From positions 620,001-684,000 of the forward strand of contig NHNW01000016.1 in the NCBI GenBank assembly GCA_002786025.1: a stretch of 64,000 nt of DNA. Reading direction: 5' to 3'. Both the position numbers and the translations under genes were made by a program. Below, piece after piece: positions 11,296-21,843 of this stretch. The notes under the pieces are model-generated. The model did no database searches. It saw only the letters and a program-made list of their open reading frames with translations, and was not told the origin of the DNA. The first letter of the stretch is position 1. Every line of letters starts with the position of its first letter. Source of the DNA: Zasmidium citrigriseum (lineage: Eukaryota; Ascomycota; Dothideomycetes; Mycosphaerellales; Mycosphaerellaceae).

Positions 11296-11925
11296 ATGGA
11301 CACATCCCCCCTCTCCCTCCTCCCCCGCGAACTCCGCGACATCATCTACGAATACACATTCATCTCCCCTTACGCCGTCACATTACAACCAGGCGCCACC
11401 GAACACCCTCTCACAAAGACCTGCGCCCAGATTCGTCGGGAAACTCTTGCGTTATACTATGCCCTGACTCGCTTCAATGCTCACCTGGACGATGGACCTG
11501 TGACTCCGCTCGGGAAGTGGTTGGAAGGAATTGGAAGTGAGAAGACGTTGGGGGTTGAGGAGGTGAATGTTTGGGTATGAAATTTCCTGTTTTGATTTAC
11601 CATAGTATCGCTGATGTGGGGTATTTGGATGAAGGATCTCCACATGCTCAACGCAACGCTTCATGGCACGAGTGCTACCAAACGTCTTCTTGATAAGGGC
11701 ACTTCGGATCGGAAGCCTTATATTTTGCAACCTATTGGGAGCTGGTATTTGAATGATATTGTTCTTTCTCTGGGTTCGATTGGATTGGGACTTTCGAGGT
11801 TTTGTATCGTTGATGAGGAGGCTGAGGAGGGGGCGAAGGTGAAGCTGACGAGTGAGTTTGCGATCGTGAGGAGGAATCCGAACGTTGGAGAGGAGAGGGA
11901 GTTGAATATTTTGGAAGATGAATAG
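11296..11925 (+). CDS. 2EXR/F-box-like fungal protein
   Basis: The start MDTSPLSLLPRELRDIIYEY (ATG 11296; another in-frame ATG lies at 11245) matches the short LP-x-E-(L/I)R-x-x-I-Y motif that opens the fungal 2EXR and F-box-like families. These proteins typically bind a ubiquitin-ligase adaptor or have unknown roles. Exon 1 runs to 11574. I infer an intron 11575-11634 (60 nt, GTATGA donor, CTGAT branch-like site, GAAG acceptor, phase 0 on both sides). Exon 2 is 11635-11925, for about 190 aa in total. The acceptor is the weakest part of the model, and CATAG at 11601-11605 is an alternative. No catalytic motif is visible. Confidence 0.6.
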
Positions 11926-12005
11926 TGAACGAATATGTTCGTAGTCGGCACAGCCGCTCAAAAGATGGAGATCCAAAGAAAGTAAAGAAGAAATCTTTCA
12001 CCCAC

Positions 12006-13094
12006 TCACCCATCGTAGCCGATCAATCCACCATATGCCGTTCGAGGCTCTCCGTCCTCACTGATACTCGCCCTCTCCGCTGCCCTTCTCTCCTTCTCTC
12101 TGGCCACCTTCTGCGACTCTTGCCACACCCCCGGAAATCGCTTATCCGTTACACCCATTCCCTTCCCACCATAAATGTAATATCCCTCGTCCCAATACAT
12201 TGTATTCGTACCCCTGGCTTCCGGCGGCAATGGCAGGACCATCCACTGACCTCCTTTCCAAGCGAAGCACGCCCGACGAGCATTGAAACAGGTTTTGCAA
12301 GTATACTCACCGGCCTTGTGATTGGTCCAGGCTCGGGTGCTGGTATTGCCATACATCCATAGCTCGCCGCACGCAAATGGAGTTTTGGTCGGGGTAATGG
12401 GACAGCCGACGTAGTTGAGGCGATGGCGACGAGACTCAAAATTTACAAGCGTGCGGTGTAGAGAGTTGATGACAGAGTCCGGGAGTTCGTTGAGACGGCC
12501 GTACTGTTGGGCCTCGTCGATCCAGGGTCGGAAGATGTACGGTGGAAAGTGGTTCGTGATCATCGAGTGGAGATTTTCGAGCGCTGGGGAAAAGCATTGG
12601 ACGTCGTTGTTCTCGACAAATAGCCCGGTCTCCATTTCCACGGGGTGATGCCATGCTCCAGATGCGTTTCCCGCACTAATGGTCGTCGGTGATTGCTCAG
12701 ACGAGGCCTCATCGTACTGGTGGACCAAATCCAGTAAGGAGTTGTCTTTTGCTTCAGGCTCATAGTTCTGGGATTGGACCGAATCTTGCATCATGGTCTT
12801 TGCGACCTTCTGCGGACTCAAGGGCGAGTTGTCTTCCGTGTCGCGCTTTCGTTTCATGACATTCCGACCGTCATTCTTCTCCTTCTCACGCTCCAGCGCA
12901 AATTTCAGTCTTAGGATAGTGTCTTCCTTGGCGTTCAACAGCTTCAGATACTTCTCCTGCTGCTCAAGAAGTCGCTCCGTCCGTACTAAGAGGCGCTCGT
13001 TGCTGGCCATCAACTGTTGTGTGAAGGTGAGGCTATGGTCGTCCATGGTGCTCGTACTTCGATCGAAGCTACTCGTTGTCTGTGGTGTTGTCAT
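12006..13094 (-). CDS. hypothetical coiled-coil, Cys-rich protein
   Basis: Single exon of 362 aa from the ATG at 13094. The frame is open further upstream, but only with non-ATG codons. Residues about 20-85 form a likely coiled coil (NERLLVRTERLLEQQEKYLK onward), followed by a basic MKRKRD patch that could be a nuclear signal. The C-terminal half contains a compact Cys pattern: VGCPI, ACGELW, then YTCKTCFNARRACF, suggesting a metal-binding fold. It also holds a conserved-looking aromatic block (RPWIDEAQQYGRLNELP). The tail is charged (REKERRAAERAS). I do not recognise the family. It looks like a lineage-restricted nuclear protein. Codon use is like its neighbours. Confidence 0.65.
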   Translation of the reverse strand: MTTPQTTSSFDRSTSTMDDHSLTFTQQLMASNERLLVRTERLLEQQEKYLKLLNAKEDTILRLKFALEREKEKNDGRNVMKRKRDTEDNSPLSPQKVAKTMMQDSVQSQNYEPEAKDNSLLDLVHQYDEASSEQSPTTISAGNASGAWHHPVEMETGLFVENNDVQCFSPALENLHSMITNHFPPYIFRPWIDEAQQYGRLNELPDSVINSLHRTLVNFESRRHRLNYVGCPITPTKTPFACGELWMYGNTSTRAWTNHKAGEYTCKTCFNARRACFAWKGGQWMVLPLPPEARGTNTMYWDEGYYIYGGKGMGVTDKRFPGVWQESQKVAREKERRAAERASISEDGEPRTAYGGLIGYDG

Positions 13095-14008
13095 GATTTG
13101 AGTTGGTATGTTGGTTTGAGTGTGTCCTAGGGGAAGGATTGTTGGATGGAAGCAGGCTTCAATTCCACAGCGCTTGCGATGGTAGTGGCAGGCGCGACCC
13201 GACAGACTGCTCACTTTCGGCGAACTTGCACATGGTCAATTCTATCATCTCGTGAAAGTGAGTCGGCTTGATTGCGCATGCCGGTCTCGCATCTCTCTCG
13301 ACCATTTCGTCTCGCCATGTGTCGGCAAGACCGCTGAAGAGGCCTTCGAAGTTTGAAACGAAGGAAGCTCCATGAACTCGAGACGGGCACAAAAGGCTTG
13401 GAAAAGAGGGGAGCGCGTGTGGAAGTCGACTCTGCGCCAAAGGTTCAATTTCGATATCGAAGTCTTCCCGCCGGCCGTACTCATGACGCCGCCACCATGT
13501 TCATGTCAGTTAACGGAAGGGACTGCTCTGCAGAACTAATCGTCTTCAAGCCATTTTGAGTCTCGAGTGCACTGCTCCTCGTGCCTCTGACTTCAGCCTC
13601 TGGACCTTGTTCAGGGAAGGTGAAAACCCGAGAGATCAACCTTATCTCGTAGATTGGTCCTCGTCCAGTACTCTCGCCGTGCAGATTTCGCAGTCAACGG
13701 CCATCGTCTCTCGTCACCTCTCTTCATTCTTTCGCTCCCGTCCGAAATCTCTTGTCCATGCGTCGCAGTGCGGACATGGCAGGCCAGAGATCGCAGAGAA
13801 GACTGATAAAGGGGTGGGTTGACAGTACGGGCTGGGCTTGTTGACATTTCGGTGTATTCACGTTGTTGAAAGAAAAGAGGACGAAGTGCTGTTGGATTCG
13901 ACTTTGGGATTGGACAGGGGAAAGTGCAGCCGAGCGCCAAGAACACCCCCCTCGACATCGACATCTCCCAAACCACCTCCAATCTTCCTACAATCGATCT
14001 CCCCAAAC
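13095..14008. other. divergent intergenic region
   Basis: Shared 5' flank of the orphan coiled-coil gene (-) and the small mitochondrial gene (+). It holds only short, motif-free ORFs. The sequence just before 14009 is C/A-rich, as is common in fungal leaders. Confidence 0.4.
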
Positions 14009-14335
14009 ATGTCCTCCACCCGCGCCAGAAACATAATCCTCACAGCCTCCATAGCAGCCATAACAGCCACAGGAGCCTGGTACGGCGCCGGTCTCAAAAC
14101 GCGACAAGAATTCAAACAAGTAAATCCAAACCCCTCTTCCCACCAAATCCACCACTGACTCTTTTACCAGGAAAGGAAGGCTGTAATAGAGCAGAGTCTA
14201 GAGGACAAGATCTCTCAATTAGAAATGACGAGGGAGAAGTACGTGCGGCAGAAAGCGGAGTTGCAGAGCAAGATTGATCGGTTGGCGAGTGGCAAGGTTG
14301 GGGAGGGGGAGGAGGGGAAGGTGATGGGGCGGTGA
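14009..14335 (+). CDS. small mitochondrial cytochrome c oxidase assembly-like protein
   Basis: Exons 14009-14119 and 14171-14335 flank a 51-nt phase-0 intron (GTAAAT donor, CTGAC branch, CCAG acceptor), giving 91 aa. The N-terminus carries one transmembrane segment (NIILTASIAAITATGAWYGA) after a short basic start. A charged helical tail follows (RKAVIEQSLEDKISQLEMTR), probably a coiled coil in the matrix or intermembrane space. Size and shape match the small single-pass cytochrome c oxidase assembly factors of fungi (COX14/PET117-like). The family choice is by shape only, so I give no gene symbol. The gene is too short and too split to stand out as an ORF. Confidence 0.6.
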
Positions 14336-15176
14336 GAGATGGTGGTCTGGGTAATGGATTGAGTTTTGATGATGGGAAGGCCGTGATGAGGTGCGCTCGT
14401 CTTCGTCGAGGACTACTGCTTCGAGGAGAGCCGAGCAGGTCGAGCGACCAGAGGTCTCTGTTTGGCCAGCGCCCAATCGAGGCCGCGATGGCGCGATGTA
14501 GGCACGAATGTTTGATTGAATGGTGATGGAGAGGGTGTGTGAGCTCAATGGCATCCGGGCCAGTGTCTCTGCACTGTGGGTGAGCATTGAACGGGCCTTC
14601 GACGAGAGAGCCGGGGAAGGCTGGGAGGCCATCACGATTTTGACATTGATGATGAGAAGGGAGATATGTCATCTCTTGCAAAGCTTTCGTCCTCGCTACG
14701 TATGCTACACAAGAAGCTGCTATCCCAAGAAGAGACATGTCAACTGTCATTCATTATCGCCTCCCCTGTCGTCGCATTCCATCATTACGAAGAAGCTTTT
14801 CGTTTTTCCAGCACCAGAAGGCAGTGTGATTGGAGAGAAAACGCGAGCCACACAGAAGTAATGATGCTTCTCTGGTCATAGTAAGGTAGGGGAGACTGCC
14901 AAACAAAACAGCAAAGAGCAACAGCATCGCACACACACGCTCAGTATCCTCACGCCGGCCGCACCACGCACGGGTAGTTGACTCCAGCGCCTGCAACACC
15001 ATCGCAACCGCCCGTAATCGCATGCCCGTGTTGGTTCCCAAAAATGTCCTCGAGGTATTTTTTCCGCATTTCCCATTCCGTTGTTGTGAAGCTTTTTCTT
15101 GGTGCGTCTAGCGCCTGATCGACGTCTTACTGTCAACGAGGTCGTCGCGCAGAGGGTGGAATCCTTCACGAGCCTC
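14336..15176. other. convergent intergenic region, no gene seen
   Basis: This lies between the 3' ends of the small mitochondrial gene (+) and the MADS gene (-). ORFs on both strands lack recognisable motifs. Confidence 0.4.
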
Positions 15177-15942
15177 CTATCCTCGAGAGTGCATCTGCTG
15201 CTGCGGCGGCATTGGGTATGCGCCTTGCTGGGCAGCTTGCTGTTGCTGGAGATATGCCTGGTACTGGAGTGCTTGCTGTTGGTCGGCGGTCATGTATGGC
15301 TGTTGTGGTTGATTGCGGGGCATGCCTTGCTGCATGTTGTTCGGCATTGGCGGTGGGGCGGCGTGCTGCTCTTCGGGGGATTCGACGGCGGAGCCATCAC
15401 CGTTGACATCGTTGGAATCGGCGGGCTCTGGTGCGTTAAGGCAGGCCTGGAAGATGTTAGTGAAGAGTATACAGCATGCCATTGAATGTGAGTGTCATAC
15501 CTGGATGAGGTTCTTGCCTTCGGGCTTGGTGACGAGTGGCTGGAGCTTCGGTGTGGTGAAGGTATAGACCAGACCGGTCTCAGACACGACGAGAAGCAGG
15601 ACTTGAGTGCCGGTCAGGACGGACAGCTCGTAGGCCTGGAATAACAGTCAGTATCAATTGGTCGCGGTATGTTTGACGCGTCGAGATAGATCTAGGACAC
15701 ACCTTCTTCATGATACCAGCCTTTCGCTTGGAGAAGGTGATATGGCGACGCGACTTGTCTTGAATGAACTTGATCTCGATCTTGCGGCGCTCGCGGCCGG
15801 GCTTGTCGTCGTCGTCATCGTCGTCGTCCTGCTGGGTGGAGGTGCGCTGTCGCTTGACGCCGCGGGCCTCGACGTTGCCGTTCTCGAGCTCCTCGCCCTC
15901 GTGGTCGTTGGCGGGGTCCTGGTTGACGATGTCGGCAGACAT
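15177..15942 (-). CDS. mcm1: MADS-box transcription factor Mcm1
   Basis: Three exons, 15942-15703, 15635-15501 and 15446-15177, with introns of 67 and 54 nt (CTGAC and CTAAC branch sites), give 214 aa. Residues about 1-48 are acidic, with a run of eight Asp. The SRF-type MADS box begins at about residue 49: GRERRKIEIKFIQDKSRRHI, then TFSKRKAGIMKKAYELSVLT. The SAM extension follows (YTFTTPKLQPLVTKPEGKNL). The C-terminus is Gln/Pro/Met-rich, typical of the activation region. Mcm1 orthologues bind CArG-like P-boxes and control mating, cell cycle and conidiation with various partners. Both introns fall at phase 0, one inside the MADS box after KAGIMKK. Length agrees with filamentous-fungal orthologues. 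Confidence 0.95.
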
Positions 15943-17488
15943 GGTGGCAGCTTCAAGTGAATGAGGAAGGGTGGTGGTTGCTCAGAGGTCGCTATGCTGT
16001 ATTGGGCGACTGTGGAGATGGATTGCCTGTTTGGTGTCTGGAGCTTCGCGAGAGTCAAGGCTGGACTGGATGCGCGCTGGAGGGCAGCAGCGGCGGCGGC
16101 GAAACTCGCGGGATCGGCGGGCCGAGGATTCGCTTGGGCGGTCGCAAGCAAGAACGACCGTCTCAACTATTCTGCAGAGCTGGAAGGCAGTCAGTGGAAT
16201 GCACTCGTCAAACGAATGCGGACGGTGATGCTGGGCGGTCGGGCGCTGCTGCTGTGGCTCGCGGGGTGGTGCGTGCGAGCGGTGGGCGATGGCTGGGCAG
16301 GAATGCGCTCCAAAGCCAGAAGCGGGCAGTCGCGCTGAGGTGCTGCGACTGCGACCGCCGACCGGACTCGATCAGACGCAGGCGCATCGCATCGCAGCAT
16401 CCACAATAAAATGCATCCCAATGCTGGGCAGGCGCGACAAGCATCTTCTTCAGATCGTACTTACTGCAGATGTGGTGGTACGCGGGTCGAGAGAAAGCGG
16501 TAAATGGCTAACTCGCTGCGGCAGCAGAGTCGAGACGTCAGCAAACTGAACAGGTTAAAAGATCGAGCAAAGAGGAAAGGCGCAGCACAAGAACGTCAAG
16601 GGGCAAAAGTACTTTAAAGAGCAGCCGCCCGCCCCCATGGTCTGTGTCTCTTCTCCACTCAGCTCGTCCGTCTAGCGCAACGCCGCCTCTTAGTCATGCC
16701 GCTGACCAGGAATATGCTTGCGTGCCGCCAGAATGCACGCACAACCTACACTCGGAGCAGGCGTTCGGTGAGAGTCAGGACGCATTATTCCATCGATATG
16801 GAGGCCTTCCTTCCTCATTCGGCGTCCAACATTCACCTGTCCTACCTTCTTACCTCACTCTCTAGGCAGGCGCGACCGCCCGAATGGCCTGATGTCACGA
16901 GCACGAAGGTTCGCGCTTGCCGCAGACTAGCGCCATTCACGTGAGAGCGTGCGTCTCAGCTTGACGATCGCTTCATCAACCTGCGCCCGCACTCGTCCAC
17001 TCATTTCACGCAGCAATCACCACCGCCGGCCACTCGTATTCCACCTGAAGTAAAACTCACCAAACAGGCAGGTCCCGCATTCACTCACACATCAAACTCA
17101 ATCCTATGTCTTCCCCCGCTCATCACGTGTCGCATCCTCCATCAGCCGCACGGATCCACCCAGAATAACTTAGCGCGATGGATGGAACGGGTCTCCAACA
17201 GACTGCCTCCAGCTCCAGATTACTGCTGACCTTTCACATGCTTCTCGGACTTGCTTCTCCTCAGCGGCTCCCACCAAATGCCTGCGTTGCCTGCGTTGCC
17301 TGCTGCAAGCCCGCATAATCGCCATTCGTCTCTCCATCCATGGCCAGTTACCCGAGCGGTCCCGAAACTTCGAGGGGCCAACAGCGTGTTCCTGGCATGT
17401 GAACGCCAGGCATTCTGCGCCCTCATAAGCAAGCGGGGTTTCATCTTCGCATCTTTCCTTTCACTCTCTCATATTCTCAACACTTAAC
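15943..17488. other. long 5' region upstream of mcm1
   Basis: About 1.5 kb separates the mcm1 start from the next gene. It is CT-rich in places with only shadow ORFs. A long regulatory leader is usual for MADS genes. I saw no clear CArG box by eye. Confidence 0.35.
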
Positions 17489-17755
17489 ATGGAATTCGTA
17501 CTGTCTTTTCTGCTTTGGGCTGTTGCCTGCTTTTCCGTGTCGCTTCTTTTCGAGCGGCTCGCGACCAAGATTTTAATGTCCGGTGAAGAGGAGGAAGGCA
17601 CTCGGTGTGCGGCGGAGTTGGAGCATTCGGTCAGGGAGAAGGCGAGCAAGGAGCAGCGTGATGCTGAACAGGCCTTGAGAGAGGATTTGATTACGTTGCA
17701 ATATGGACTGGCGGCGAACGACATTCTGGAAAGCAGCGACCGTATCTGCTACTGA
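17489..17755 (+). CDS. small hypothetical single-pass membrane protein
   Basis: ATG at 17489 in an A-rich context (CTTAACATGG), 88 aa. Residues about 3-30 are strongly hydrophobic (FVLSFLLWAVACFSVSLLF) and form a probable signal anchor. The rest is a charged helix rich in Glu/Lys/Arg/Ala (AAELEHSVREKASKEQRDAE). No family is recognised. It sits alone between mcm1 and the flavin reductase gene. It may be real or a chance ORF. Confidence 0.35.
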   Translation: MEFVLSFLLWAVACFSVSLLFERLATKILMSGEEEEGTRCAAELEHSVREKASKEQRDAEQALREDLITLQYGLAANDILESSDRICY

Positions 17756-18154
17756 ACACGTATCGTCTTGCTATTTCAACAGAAATGAGAATTTATGACG
17801 AGGTGCCGACGGGAAGACCACGTCCAATCCCATGGCCGCGATGAGGAGAATGAGGTCCCATCTTCATTCGATTCCGAAGCACGACGAACATCCGGCGGCG
17901 GTCACAAGGCGCTCAGACTTTTCTGTACGATGGGGAGATGAATGCTGAACAGCCGACACATCTTCTGGTCGTCTCATGATTTCGACGTGCTCGAGCAGGT
18001 GCTGGCCATCGTACAACCAAACCAGCCAATATTTCTTGCGACGACACGATGCAATGGGGCGAGGACTGGAAAGGGCGGTAACTGGAAACTCGAACAGGTG
18101 GCTTGATCTATCCTACACTTCAAGATACACATGGACCGCGACCGGATTATTCAA
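17756..18154. other. intergenic, no gene seen
   Basis: Only short shadow ORFs lie between the small membrane ORF (+) and the 3' end of the flavin reductase gene (-). Confidence 0.35.
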
Positions 18155-19042
18155 CTACTGTCCACTCGCCTTGGGCTTGACCAATCCCTCCTTCTCCGCC
18201 CTTTCCTGCTCCTCCTCCCACGTCGGCCACGGAATCTGAAATCCATCCGTCACCCTCGTATACCCGATCCCATACAACCTTCCAATGGCCTTCGACTTGG
18301 CCATATCCACCGTCTTGCGATCCTCATCAATAATCTCCTCCCGGACCCAAAACTTCACGCCCTCAAGGATCGCAATGGCGCTCGACGTTGAGCCTGGATT
18401 CGCATGGCTTTCGATCTCATACACATGCTTCAACTTGCACTCGACAGCAAACGCCGCCTCCGCGATCCGGGACGGTTGTACGAGGTCCGATGGAGCGGGC
18501 GTGAGGCCTGAGAGCGACCACTCGGATACGCCGTAGGGTGCTTGAATGGAGCAGGCGTTTCCCGCTTCGATGATGTCTTCGTTCAGGAGGTGGATCACAC
18601 ACTCGCCGGTTTCTCGCAAGTTGCGAAGGGTATCCTTACTCGCGCTCTCCGTCACCGCTTGACTCACGACAAACGTCGGCGGGTCATGGCTCATGGCCTG
18701 GAAGAAACTGTACGGGGCGAGATTACTCGATTTTCCATCGCCGGACACAGTGCTCACGACAGCTGTTGGGCGCGGGATTACCGCTGAGGTTATGAGCCGG
18801 TAGTTGAATAAGGGCGAGCGGCCATCTTCGTAGGGGTCTATGGAGATTTGACTAGGCGGTGATGCAGACTTCGATGCCCCGTCTCCCAACTTCCAGTCTG
18901 GGTTCAATGTCTTGTGCCATGTGAATCCCGAACGAGAAGTATCCCAATCTGGCCGTTCAGCTTCGGTCTCTTTGAAAGGGCGCCGTTTGTGGTCTTGGCC
19001 TGCGAAGTGGGCGCCCGGGTTGAGGGTTGTGGAATTCGTCAT
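18155..19042 (-). CDS. flavin reductase-like (FMN-binding split barrel) protein
   Basis: Single exon of 295 aa from the ATG at 19042. Upstream codons in frame lack an ATG. After about 80 variable residues the flavin-reductase fold begins: LFNYRLITSAVIPRPTAVVS, then NLAPYSFFQAMSHDPPTFVV and KDTLRNLRETGECVIHLLNE. These correspond to the FMN phosphate-binding strands of the DIM6/NTAB (PF01613) family. Later blocks (EGVKFWVREEIIDED, GRLYGIGYTRVTD) match the usual end of the domain. These enzymes bind FMN and reduce it with NAD(P)H, or act as small oxidoreductases in aromatic metabolism. The substrate is unknown. No neighbour forms an obvious partner. Confidence 0.85.
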   Translation of the reverse strand: MTNSTTLNPGAHFAGQDHKRRPFKETEAERPDWDTSRSGFTWHKTLNPDWKLGDGASKSASPPSQISIDPYEDGRSPLFNYRLITSAVIPRPTAVVSTVSGDGKSSNLAPYSFFQAMSHDPPTFVVSQAVTESASKDTLRNLRETGECVIHLLNEDIIEAGNACSIQAPYGVSEWSLSGLTPAPSDLVQPSRIAEAAFAVECKLKHVYEIESHANPGSTSSAIAILEGVKFWVREEIIDEDRKTVDMAKSKAIGRLYGIGYTRVTDGFQIPWPTWEEEQERAEKEGLVKPKASGQ

Positions 19043-20261
19043 GTTTAACGATTCAGCTTGATGGAGCAAACGTGTATTACTAGAGGTGATACAAGCTTCT
19101 ACATGTATAAATACTTGAATCTGACATCAATCCTAGAAACTCCCTGGTCAAAAGCAAAATCGACCTGAACAGCCTATCAGAAGAGCTGAATAATTGAGTT
19201 TCGAAAGGATGATTGTATACCCGCGTGGGTAGTGCGGCAATCCATGGCTCTCGATGCCGACGGACCGAAAAGTCGGCTTTTGTGTTGTTCTTCGAACGCA
19301 AGGGGAAGGCTTCGCGATCTCTTCTGGTTCTTGATGTGCTAAGACGAGGGACAGATTACTGAACTTGGCATGCTGGTTCGTGGGATTGAAAATCAACCTG
19401 AGGCTGCGGTGATGGCTTCAGCTAGGTGGGTGCTTTGTGAGCTTGGAAGGATGGCGACGACCTTTTTCTAAAATGGGAAATGGGTGATTTGGAGAGGAAC
19501 GTGTGTTGTTGAATGCACTGGATCTCGAGCGGTCGATGGGAGCGGAGATGGTGCATTCTGCCAGACGAGATCGAAATCGACCTCGATTACAAACAGCGAC
19601 GACGACGACGCCTTCAAATCCCATTCTTTCAGCCGAGACATCCCGATTGCTCGTTAGCACTTCCAATCCAACATTCACTCGCCTCACGACCAACTTCGCA
19701 CGGACCTCGCACATGCTTGTCGCACGCGCAAACTCACTACGGCGTACCACACTTTCAACTATCACCAGACCTGCTGCTGCCTGTCCCGACCCACTCTTTC
19801 GATCCTTCTGACTCACACCCTCGCAACACAAAACGCCGCCAACTCTCTAGAACCTCTCTTCTCTTTCTTCTCCATCCAAGTGCAGTGGCGATACGCAGAT
19901 CAGTGAGGACCTCGTCCGAGATTGCGTTTTTGCTGGTTTAAAACTACTTAAACTGACCGCTTTGGTTGGATCTTTCGATTCGGCCGGGAATTTTTGGTTA
20001 AATCGTGCTACCTTTTCATCACGGTGCTTGCTTGTTCAGGGCGGGTGCGTGGAGAAGAAGAAGAAGAAGAGACAGAAGCCTTTCTACAGCAAGAACGATT
20101 CTGCAAAGCTAAGCTTTCATCGAGCCGTTAAGATAATTGTCGACGGGGACCTGTGCTTTTCGCATAGCGTTGGAGTTCAACGATTGAATTGATACCACTG
20201 CATTCCACTCTAGCTTGTGTTGCTCTCTCCCCGTGTCGACGATCATATCGACATGCCTAAA
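19043..20261. other. intergenic, no gene assigned
   Basis: 5' flank of the flavin reductase gene and 3' flank of the GPI-like gene. An antisense pair of 130-140-codon ORFs at 19418-19941 has no motif and looks like chance. A GAAGAAGAAGAAG run lies near 20055. Confidence 0.35.
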
Positions 20262-20971
20262 CTACAGAGCCCCCAGGAAAACCATACCAGCAACTACAGC
20301 AGCAGCCGGGACCGCAGTGGCCGCCGCAAGGCCCTCAGAGGTGCTGGAGGACTGTTCGGTGCCACTGTTGTCGGAGTCATCGGAAGAACCATCTCCACCA
20401 CCAGTCGAAGTGCTTGATCCCATATCCGCGCTCGCGGTATTCGACGCTGGCATATCACCGCTACTCGAAGAAGATTCGCTGGAATCGTCGTCGTCATCAT
20501 CATCGTCCTGATCCCCACTGCCAGCCTCGCCAGTCGGCACACTCGCCATTCCCCCTCGCAAGTCGAAGGAACAGATCCTCCGTTCTGCATCGCATTCTCG
20601 CTCTGAAGATAGCACAGGATGTGTCCGTAGCAAGAGAAGAGGGTCGAGCTGACCTGAGGGGCGAAACTTGTCTGTGTCGGTGCGATGGAGACAGAGGCGA
20701 CGTAGGAGCTGCAGGGCTCGAGTTCCGACGGGAGAGAGGTTTGGAGGGCGCTGACGAGCGATGGGGGAAGGGTTGCTAGGGGGATGAGGTAGGATGAGGC
20801 GAAAGCGGCGACGGAGCTAAGTGCTGGTCCTGCGATTTCTGTGTAGCTGCTCACGGCGCCGGCTGGGATGGTTGACGTGAGGTAGGCCGGCACGTAGCCT
20901 TCGGTTGATGTTGGGTCTTGGGCGTGCGCTAGCGCCGCGAGGACGAGGACGTTGAGCGGGTTCCGGATCAT
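20262..20971 (-). CDS. secreted, probably GPI-anchored Ser/Thr-rich protein
   Basis: ATG 20971 opens with a signal peptide (IRNPLNVLVLAALAHAQ). The mature part is Ser/Ala-rich (AGPALSSVAAFASSYL) with few Cys. The C-terminus contains an Asp run, a Ser run and a Gly/Ser/Asp stretch. It ends in a hydrophobic tail (ATAVPAAAVVAGMVFLGAL), as in GPI-anchored wall proteins. The two halves are in different frames. I place an intron at 20653-20601 (GTCAGC donor, pyrimidine-rich, acceptor AG after TCTTCAG), phase 0. The last two acceptor bases are uncertain, because the better-looking CAG two bases earlier gives the wrong frame. An unspliced reading stays open but loses the acidic and GPI parts. Function is probably cell-wall surface. 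Confidence 0.6.
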
Positions 20972-21843
20972 CTTTACCGTTGCCGAAGTGAAGATGTGAG
21001 AAGGTAAAGTAGTGGAGCTGGTGAGGATGAGAGAAAGACACTTAAGACTTTCAAGCATAACAAGACGTCCTCAAAGACATTGTGCTCATCTTATACGTGC
21101 TTGTCCAAGGTATGGACTGCGCTTCTCTTCTCCGCAATAACAAATCTCACTCCATCCTGCAAGCGATCACTAGCCGTTTACTCTGAGCATAATGTCGATA
21201 CATACCTTTAAGGACTCTCGTCGATCGAAAAGAAGCAACGTGAGGACATATCCCGCGGAGCTTGATAGGATTATAGGCCATTGTCACCACGTGCTGAATC
21301 CTCCTTTCAGTATAGTGTCGATACATGCCTTTAGGGACGAAGCCTATAGAGCTACAAGGTCGTTCCGCGGTTGCGAGCCGGCTTGGCCGGGGCTGGACGC
21401 GGCTGTGGTCGTGTTTGGCAACCACGCTGTTCGTCCTCAGGCATTGCAAGCCGTTAGAAAGGATGAGCGGGCGCGTGGAGGAGAGCGAGGGTTTGAAGAC
21501 CGCTGTTCATGCTTCGTCGTGGAACGATGCCATCGTGTTCCAAAGGAGCGGCCGGGGTGTCTCCAAAGGTGTCCGTTCGCCGTATGCTCGAGCCTCAGCC
21601 TTGTTGAAGAGCTCTCGTCTTTTACTAATCATGCTCGCACACTTGGCTGTCTTAGGATACTCTCGGTCGTGTATCCAGGCTGCACAAGACTTGTACTGCT
21701 GTTGTGAATAGGTCTTTGAAATCACACACTAGCATGGAGGCGGCATAATACGATGGATACGCTCATCGTCAAACGAACGAATGCATAAAAGCACTAAGAG
21801 TCGTTGTGTTGTCACTTCCGATCCTATACCAGTCAATATCAAC
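20972..21843. other. intergenic with an imperfect direct repeat
   Basis: Divergent flank between the GPI-like gene (-) and the NmrA pseudogene (+). It contains two similar copies of GTCGATACATRCCTTTARGG about 124 bp apart (near 21193 and 21317). No gene with recognisable motifs is seen. Confidence 0.4.

Noticed and set aside
15958..16409. ORFs in the mcm1 upstream region
   Set aside because: Overlapping frames on both strands without motifs. Treated as leader or promoter sequence.
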